A DNA stretch of 32,671 nucleotides, taken from positions 1 to 32,671 of the forward strand of contig JAEEHO010000324.1 in the NCBI GenBank assembly GCA_016280845.1, read 5' to 3'. This document shows, piece by piece, positions 26,550-32,671 of this stretch; the first letter of the stretch is position 1, and the number at the start of each line of letters is the position of its first letter. The translations under genes and the position numbers were made by a program. The DNA is from Paludibacteraceae bacterium. Lineage in GTDB: Bacteria; Bacteroidota; Bacteroidia; Bacteroidales; Paludibacteraceae. The notes below the pieces were generated by a model that was given only the letters and a program-made list of their open reading frames with translations, made no database searches and was not told the origin of the DNA.

Positions 26550-27995
26550 ATGAAATACGAATCCACCTTTAACGCCATTGACGGCATACTCCGCAATGAA
26601 GCCGGTTGTAGTAACGAACTCGACTACATTGAGCAGACTTCGTGGCTGCTTTTTCTTAAATATCTCGATGACCTTGAGACCGAGCGCGAAATGGAAGCGC
26701 AACTCAATGGCAAAGAATACAAAAGGCTGATTACCGGTTTTAACCGGTGGAGTTCTTGGGCTGCACCCAAGACGAAAAAAGGGGAATTAGATGTCATCAA
26801 CGCGATGACGGGCGACGACCTTGTGGATTTTGTTAACAATAAACTTTTCCCTGCGCTCAAGCAATTCAAAAACTCTGCGCCTACAGCGGATACACTCGAA
26901 TATAAGATTGGCGAGATTTTCTCTGAGCTCCGCAACAAAATCAATAGTGGTTATAACATGCGCGAGATTATCAATAAGATTGACACGCTGCATTTTCAGT
27001 CTGCGGACGATAAGCATGAAATGACCGTCCTTTATGAGGACAAAATTCGTCGTATGGGTAATGCTGGACGAAATGGTGGCGAGTACTACACTCCCCGTCC
27101 ACTTATTCGCTCTATCGTGCAAGTAGTCAATCCGACTATTGGTGAGACCGTCTATGACCCTGCTTGTGGTTCGGCCGGCTTCCTCTGCGAAGCGTTCAAC
27201 TATATGTCCGAACAAGTTAAGTCCGTGTCAGATGCCGACAAGTTGCAAAAATCCACTTTCTATGGTAAGGAGAAGAAAGGACTGCCGTATATTATTGCTA
27301 CGATGAACATGATTTTCCACGGTGTAGCAGCCCCCAATATCGTGCGCGGAAACACTCTTGCGGAGAACCTTACGGGCATTATGGAGAAAGACCGCAAGAA
27401 CGTCATCCTTGCCAATCCTCCCTTTGGTGGTAGTGAGCGTGCAGAGGTACAGCAGAACTTCGATATCAAGACCTCCGAAACGGCATATATGTTCATGCAG
27501 CATTTCATCAAGATGCTCAAGGTCAACGGTCGTGCAGGTATCGTCATCAAGAACACTTTCCTCTCCAACGGCGATGCCGCTGCCGTACGTCGCAAACTAC
27601 TGGAGGAATGTAATGTACACACGATCCTCGACCTGCCTTCGGGAGTGTTCACCGGTGCAGGCGTCAAGACCGTGGTGATCTTCTTTACCAAAGGCGAACC
27701 GACACGTAAGATATGGTACTACCAACTCAATCTCCCTCGTACCCTCGGTAAGACGAACCCCCTTTCCGAAGCCGATTTGGAGGAGTTCATCCGTCTGCAA
27801 AAGACCCAAACCGAGTCCGAAAACTCATGGCTGCTCGATGTCTCTACTTTAGGCGAGGACTGCGACCTGTCCGTCAAGAACCCCAATAAGCCCGAGATCA
27901 TCGACGACCGCACTCCGTCGCAAATACTCGATACCATCGCGTCTCTCAACGCGGACTCCGCTGAACTTATCCAACAAATCCGTGAAATGCTATGA
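26550..27995 (+). CDS. hsdM: Type I restriction-modification system DNA methyltransferase subunit
   Basis: YDPACGSAGFL SAM motif, NPPFGG catalytic motif, GEYYTPRPLIRSIVQV, HsdM N-terminal domain. Confidence 0.95.
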   Translation: MKYESTFNAIDGILRNEAGCSNELDYIEQTSWLLFLKYLDDLETEREMEAQLNGKEYKRLITGFNRWSSWAAPKTKKGELDVINAMTGDDLVDFVNNKLFPALKQFKNSAPTADTLEYKIGEIFSELRNKINSGYNMREIINKIDTLHFQSADDKHEMTVLYEDKIRRMGNAGRNGGEYYTPRPLIRSIVQVVNPTIGETVYDPACGSAGFLCEAFNYMSEQVKSVSDADKLQKSTFYGKEKKGLPYIIATMNMIFHGVAAPNIVRGNTLAENLTGIMEKDRKNVILANPPFGGSERAEVQQNFDIKTSETAYMFMQHFIKMLKVNGRAGIVIKNTFLSNGDAAAVRRKLLEECNVHTILDLPSGVFTGAGVKTVVIFFTKGEPTRKIWYYQLNLPRTLGKTNPLSEADLEEFIRLQKTQTESENSWLLDVSTLGEDCDLSVKNPNKPEIIDDRTPSQILDTIASLNADSAELIQQIREML

Positions 27996-29101
27996 GAGAG
28001 CTAAGAATAAAAGATATATGCGATAAGGGTTCTTCTAATCTCAAACAAAAAGATGTAGAGAACGGCAAAGGAAAGTATCCTGTTTATGGAGCAAGTGGTA
28101 TTAGTGGTTATATAGATACGTACCATCAAGAAAAAGAATATATATCGATAGTAAAAGATGGTTCTGGCATTGGTCGTGTTTCATTCATGCCTGCTCGTAC
28201 ATCTGTAATTGGAACTTTGCAGTATATTTTGCCCAAAGAGGGTTATAATATAAAATATATATCATATTGTTTACAAAGTCTCAATTTGTCTGAATATAAG
28301 CAAGGAGCCGCTATTCCTCATATTTATTTTCGCGACTATGGAGAATTTGTCGTGAAGGTAGAAGAAAATATAGCCGAGCAAGAGCGGATAGTGGCTCTTT
28401 TAGATGATCAGTTTGCGAAAATTGATGCCCTAAAAGCCAATGCCGAGCAACAACTCCAAGCCGCCAAAGACCTCTTTCAATCCGCCCTCAAAGAAATGCT
28501 TACACCTAAAGAGGGATGGGATGAAAAAGAATTAAAATCTATTGGTAAAACGCAAACGGGCTGTACTCCCTCTATGTCTCATAAGGAGTATTACAATGAG
28601 GACTATATACCATTTATAAAACCATCAGAAATTAATTACGATGGTATAGGAGGTATCAATTATGATACTCAAAAACTCAGCAAATTAGGAGCTGAAAATG
28701 GAAGAGTGTTTGAAGCGGATTCGATTTTTATGGTGTGTATTGGAACTATTGGCAAATTGGGGTATAGCAAAAAAATTGTATCATGTAATCAACAGATAAA
28801 TGTTGTAACCCCTCATGATGAGTACTATTCCAAGTTTGTGTATTATGCATTATTAAATCCTACATTTCAAAAAAAAGTTGAAATAATTGCAAGAAGCGCA
28901 CAAGCTACATTGCCTATAATTAGCAAAGGAAAGTGGGAAAAATTAACTGTTCAAATCCCCTCTCTCCCCGAGCAAGAGCGCATCGCTGCACGCCTTGACG
29001 CCATATCGGAAAAGGTGAAAGCCCTACAAGAGAATTACGACAAGACATTAACCCTCTGCAATGACCTCAAACAGGCATTGCTTAAATCTATATTTGAATA
29101 A
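27992..29101 (+). CDS. hsdS: Type I restriction specificity subunit with two target recognition domains
   Basis: Two half-repeats each ending in (A/P)EQERI-ALLD---KI-ALK...; ATGA overlap with hsdM. Confidence 0.92.
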   Translation: MRELRIKDICDKGSSNLKQKDVENGKGKYPVYGASGISGYIDTYHQEKEYISIVKDGSGIGRVSFMPARTSVIGTLQYILPKEGYNIKYISYCLQSLNLSEYKQGAAIPHIYFRDYGEFVVKVEENIAEQERIVALLDDQFAKIDALKANAEQQLQAAKDLFQSALKEMLTPKEGWDEKELKSIGKTQTGCTPSMSHKEYYNEDYIPFIKPSEINYDGIGGINYDTQKLSKLGAENGRVFEADSIFMVCIGTIGKLGYSKKIVSCNQQINVVTPHDEYYSKFVYYALLNPTFQKKVEIIARSAQATLPIISKGKWEKLTVQIPSLPEQERIAARLDAISEKVKALQENYDKTLTLCNDLKQALLKSIFE

Positions 29102-31599
29102 TGGACGAATCAACGACCAGACGAAAGAAGATTGACCCCGCCCTCTATGCCGTAGGCTGGGAGCAAGTACCGGGCAGTGAAATCCTGAACGAGCAACGAG
29201 CGTACCTTATTGCTCCGGGACGAGTAGAGCGCGCCAAAGAAAACCGCCACCCGAAAAAGGTGGACTATATCCTTGAATATAAGGGTATCAAATTGGCTGT
29301 CATTGAAGCTAAAGCCGATGAGATAGATGTGGCTATCGGCATCAAGCAAGCCAAAGAGTACGCTTCTATGTTGCAGATACGATATGCGTATTCCACCAAC
29401 GGTGATGAGATCTACTTTATCGACATGGGTGTCCGCGATGCTATGGGCAACTATCTTATCCCGTCCACAGAAGGGTTGATTGACCATTTCCCGTCACCGC
29501 AAGAGTTATGGCAAATGACTTTCCCGGATGTCAATGAGTGGCGCGATAAATTCAACCTCGAACCCTTCAACCGTGGAGGAGGCCGTGAACCGCGCTATTA
29601 TCAGGAGATAGCCATTACTAACGTCCTCAACGCGGTCGCCAATGAGCAGAACCGTATTCTGCTGACTATGGCAACGGGTACGGGTAAGACATACGTCGCT
29701 TTCCAGATTTGTTGGAAACTCTTCCAAACCAATTGGAACAAGCGCCACGACGGCAAGAAGCCCCGTATTCTCTTTATCTCTGACCGTAACGTCCTCGCCA
29801 ACCAAGCTTCCAACGACTTTGAGCAGTTCAACGAAGATGCGATGGTGCGTATTACGCCCGAATGGCTGCACAAAAATCATGACATAGTACCTACGGCACG
29901 GCATATATACTTTACTATCTTCAATACGTTTATGGTAAATGATGAATCGGGCAAACCATACTATAAGCAATACCCTGCGGATTTCTTCGACTTCATCATT
30001 ATAGACGAGTGTCATCGTGGCGGTGCTAACGACGAGAGCCAATGGCGCGAACTGATGGACTATTTCTCCGATGCCTACCAACTCGGTATGACCGCCACAC
30101 CTCGCCGTCAAGAGAACGCCAACACCTATCGGTATTTCGGTCAACCCGTCTATTCTTACTCCCTCAAACAAGGTATCGAGGACGGTTATCTCACGCCCTT
30201 CCGCGTATGTATATCCGAGAGCAATATTGACGAATACAAATTCGACCCGGACGATGACGTTGAGGGCGATATAGACCCCGACAAGACGTACAAAGAGAAG
30301 GACTTTTATAATGGCGATATTTATATTCGTCAGCGTGATGAGCACCGTGTGGAGGAACTGCTTGCACAAATCAACCCCAATGACAAGACGATTGTCTTTT
30401 GTGCTACACAAGCACACGCGGCCATTATATGCTCGATGATCAACCAACGCAAGAAAAACCCATCGCCGTACTATTGTATGCGCGTTACTGCTGATGACGG
30501 AAACGAAGGAGATGAAGCACTCAAACTATTCCAGAATAACGAACGTACATTGCCGACTATCCTAACGACATCAAGAAAACTTTCTACCGGTGTAGATGCA
30601 CGCAACGTGCGAAACATCGTTCTCATGCGCCCGATAAATAACATGGTCGAGTTTAAGCAAATCATCGGTCGTGGTACGCGTCTGTTTGATGATAAGTATT
30701 TTTTCACGATATATGACTTCGTAGGCGCAAACAAGAACTTCAAAGATGCCGAGTGGGACGGCGACCCGTTCTGCCCGATATGCGGCAACTACCCCTGTAC
30801 GTGCCATAAACATGAGCCATGCCCTAAGTGCGGTAAATATCCGTGTGAGTGCGAGAAAGAACCACCTACGCCTCCGGAGCCATGTCCTGTTTGCGGACAT
30901 CTGCCGTGTACTTGCGAAGGTGGTCAACCCAAAAAGAGGATACGCGTCAAACTATCTGAGAAACGAGAATTGGCTCTCAAAACCGAGTGGACTGAGAAAT
31001 TCTATTTCGGAGATAAACTCATCACCATCGAAGAGTTTGTCAAAGAACTCTTCGGGCGTCTGCCTATGTTTTTCAACGGTCCTGATGACTTACGCCACCA
31101 ATGGGAGAACCCGACAACACGGCAACAACTTCTTGACCAACTTGCGCGGGAAGGTTTCGTTGAAGAAAAACTCAATATGGTGCGCCGCCTAATGGGTTGT
31201 GAGAAGTGTGACCTGTACGACATCCTTTCGTATCTCGCCTATGAAACCACACCGCTTGAACGTGCAAGACGAGTGGAGATCGTTCGACAAGATTACATGA
31301 ATTCGCTTTCAAAACCGGTTCAGCAACTTGTCGAGTTCCTTATGGCGCAGTATGTCACAAACGGCTACAAGGAAATGGCGGAAGACCACCTGTCCACCCT
31401 CTTGAAGATGAAATACGGCTCACCCGTAGATGCTACACAACAACTACATATGCAGATTCCGCAAATACGCGATACCTACTTCGAGTTCCAACGCCAACTT
31501 TACAAAGCGTCCGGTCCGGTAGGAGGCGGCATCACCCTTAATTTCTACGGAAACGGCTCTAATTATTACGATAACAGCAATCATATTACATTACAATAA
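29101..31599 (+). CDS. hsdR: Type I restriction endonuclease subunit R (EcoEI-like) with a Cys-rich insert
   Basis: N-terminal nuclease segment KVDYILEYKGIKLAVIEAKAD, Walker A MATGTGKT, DECHRGG, MTATP, IIGRGTRLFDDK; TAATG overlap with hsdS. Confidence 0.94.
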   Translation: MDESTTRRKKIDPALYAVGWEQVPGSEILNEQRAYLIAPGRVERAKENRHPKKVDYILEYKGIKLAVIEAKADEIDVAIGIKQAKEYASMLQIRYAYSTNGDEIYFIDMGVRDAMGNYLIPSTEGLIDHFPSPQELWQMTFPDVNEWRDKFNLEPFNRGGGREPRYYQEIAITNVLNAVANEQNRILLTMATGTGKTYVAFQICWKLFQTNWNKRHDGKKPRILFISDRNVLANQASNDFEQFNEDAMVRITPEWLHKNHDIVPTARHIYFTIFNTFMVNDESGKPYYKQYPADFFDFIIIDECHRGGANDESQWRELMDYFSDAYQLGMTATPRRQENANTYRYFGQPVYSYSLKQGIEDGYLTPFRVCISESNIDEYKFDPDDDVEGDIDPDKTYKEKDFYNGDIYIRQRDEHRVEELLAQINPNDKTIVFCATQAHAAIICSMINQRKKNPSPYYCMRVTADDGNEGDEALKLFQNNERTLPTILTTSRKLSTGVDARNVRNIVLMRPINNMVEFKQIIGRGTRLFDDKYFFTIYDFVGANKNFKDAEWDGDPFCPICGNYPCTCHKHEPCPKCGKYPCECEKEPPTPPEPCPVCGHLPCTCEGGQPKKRIRVKLSEKRELALKTEWTEKFYFGDKLITIEEFVKELFGRLPMFFNGPDDLRHQWENPTTRQQLLDQLAREGFVEEKLNMVRRLMGCEKCDLYDILSYLAYETTPLERARRVEIVRQDYMNSLSKPVQQLVEFLMAQYVTNGYKEMAEDHLSTLLKMKYGSPVDATQQLHMQIPQIRDTYFEFQRQLYKASGPVGGGITLNFYGNGSNYYDNSNHITLQ
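30772..30914 (+). other. Triple CPxCGxxPCxC zinc-knuckle array inside HsdR
   Basis: CPICGNYPCTC / CPKCGKYPCEC / CPVCGHLPCTC. Confidence 0.85.
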
Positions 31600-31625
31600 G
31601 CATTTATATTTGAAGATAACATAGC

Positions 31626-32036
31626 ATGAACAAAAACTATTTCGCACCCGGCGCTAACTATTACGATAACCATAAGGAAATAACAATCAATAATCCGGGA
31701 AGTAATTCTATAGACTTGCTTAGGGCTGCATTGGCCGAAGACATTCAACCGGTACAGGAGGTTGACGATATCCCGTTGTTCAAGTATATCCATCCTTCTG
31801 TAACGGAAGACAATGAAAAGTGGCAGATCCATCGAGAGGTACAAAACCTTGTGCAATACTTGCCCTTGACGGAGATTTGCAAGTATTTGCGACAGATGTA
31901 TAAAGAGAAACGCGTATATCTGAATGTAAAAGCAGAAGCCATGTATAATGAATTGCACCGATTAGGAATGCCGGACGAGACCACACAAGGCTTCTCACAA
32001 AAGAATTTTCAAAACTATTTTAACATCAACGAATAG
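31626..32036 (+). CDS. 136-aa protein immediately downstream of hsdR, probably same operon
   Basis: 26-bp gap to hsdR; N-terminus KNYFAPGANYYDNHKEITINN resembles the HsdR C-terminus. Confidence 0.75.
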   Translation: MNKNYFAPGANYYDNHKEITINNPGSNSIDLLRAALAEDIQPVQEVDDIPLFKYIHPSVTEDNEKWQIHREVQNLVQYLPLTEICKYLRQMYKEKRVYLNVKAEAMYNELHRLGMPDETTQGFSQKNFQNYFNINE

Positions 32037-32054
32037 TAATTTCTATTCGCAATA

Positions 32055-32083
32055 AGCACCTCAAAACGAGGTGCTTTTTTTTT
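32055..32083 (+). terminator. Terminator of the hsd operon
   Basis: AGCACCTC-AAAAC-GAGGTGCT followed by a T run. Confidence 0.85.
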
Positions 32084-32330
32084 GTGTCTATTAGGATTTT
32101 ATGGAATTGTTTAAGGTATTTCGGGAAGTATTAAGAAACGGTAGGATAGTACTTTGAAATATACTGATTTATCCATAAAAAAACACTACCTTTGCACTGT
32201 CATTCAAAAATGGATGATGGTGTTTTCGCTATTGAGAGCGACACCTTGTTATTAACTTGCGGAAGTTTTGAGACTTGTGCGCACAAGAACGGCCGTTCAA
32301 TCAAAGCCAAGCACAAAACATTCTGTAACT

Positions 32331-32671
32331 ATGCAAAACTTCAATTCCTACGTGCCGTCACTCATGTTGGAAGACGGCACCGAGGTGCGACTCTGCCCGC
32401 TCGATTTGACCAAGGGCAAGCCCCTCTATTGCTCGGCCGATGGCCGGTTTTACCACCTCACACGTGGTCGGCTATCCCACATTCGGCACTCCTTCTCTCC
32501 GGCTCACTACATGCCGGGCAAACAATGCCATAACGGCAAGCGGGGGAACCTCTATCCCTTTATGCGCGATTTTGGAGCGATCAATTGCCACGTTCTCATT
32601 GCCTCCACATGGATTGGCCCACGTCCTTTGCATCACGAGTGCGACCACCTCAACGGCATCGTCACCGACTA
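32331..32671 (+). CDS. HNH endonuclease-like protein, truncated by window end
   Basis: MQNFNSYVPSLMLEDGTEVRLCPLDLTKGKPLYCSADGRFYHLTRGRLSHIRH...HVLIASTWIGPRPLHHECDHLNGIVTD; the HHECDHLNGIVTDN segment is typical of HNH homing-type nucleases. Absent from the ORF track because no stop lies in the window. Confidence 0.75.
   Translation, partial: MQNFNSYVPSLMLEDGTEVRLCPLDLTKGKPLYCSADGRFYHLTRGRLSHIRHSFSPAHYMPGKQCHNGKRGNLYPFMRDFGAINCHVLIASTWIGPRPLHHECDHLNGIVTD

Noticed and set aside
32192-32533. ORF of 113 aa at the right end
   Set aside because: Overlaps in another frame the better-supported HNH-like CDS starting at 32331.
1-32671. CRISPR array, rRNA, prophage structural genes or transposase
   Set aside because: No regularly spaced short repeats with unique spacers, no rRNA sequence, and no phage structural or transposase/integrase motifs were recognised.

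Overview
Bacteroidales-type chromosomal window. The phylum call rests on the recurring TTTG/TTG-N20-TAnnTTTG promoter geometry, a T9SS-type C-terminal sorting domain and the gene families present. Left to right: two paralogous surface lipoprotein genes, the first cut by the window edge and the second split by an in-frame TAA; nrdD-nrdG (anaerobic ribonucleotide reductase and activase); a very large minus-strand gene (4106 aa) made of about 70 short 'TIC-GD...GCDSI' repeats with a T9SS-type tail, preceded by an outer-membrane beta-barrel gene; a tRNA-His with a partial 3'-end duplication; an AT-rich minus-strand cluster (DUF2971-like, small membrane protein, BspA-like LRR); a DUF4250-like gene disrupted by a 41-nt insertion; alpha/beta hydrolase, HTH, PH-domain and MBL-fold genes; a 32-aa ogt/MGMT N-terminal relic; a type I restriction-modification operon (hsdM-hsdS-hsdR plus a 136-aa downstream gene); and the start of an HNH-endonuclease-like gene running off the right edge. 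The strongest new observation is a cysteine 'grammar' in the giant protein. By my by-eye parse, a repeat carrying the N-terminal Cys is always followed by a repeat carrying the C-terminal Cys, and a repeat lacking it is always followed by one lacking it, which suggests i to i+1 inter-repeat disulfides along the whole fibre. Second is a shared 'NYF-G-NYYDN--IT' motif at the C-terminus of HsdR and the N-terminus of the next gene product. All calls are by eye; no database searches were possible.
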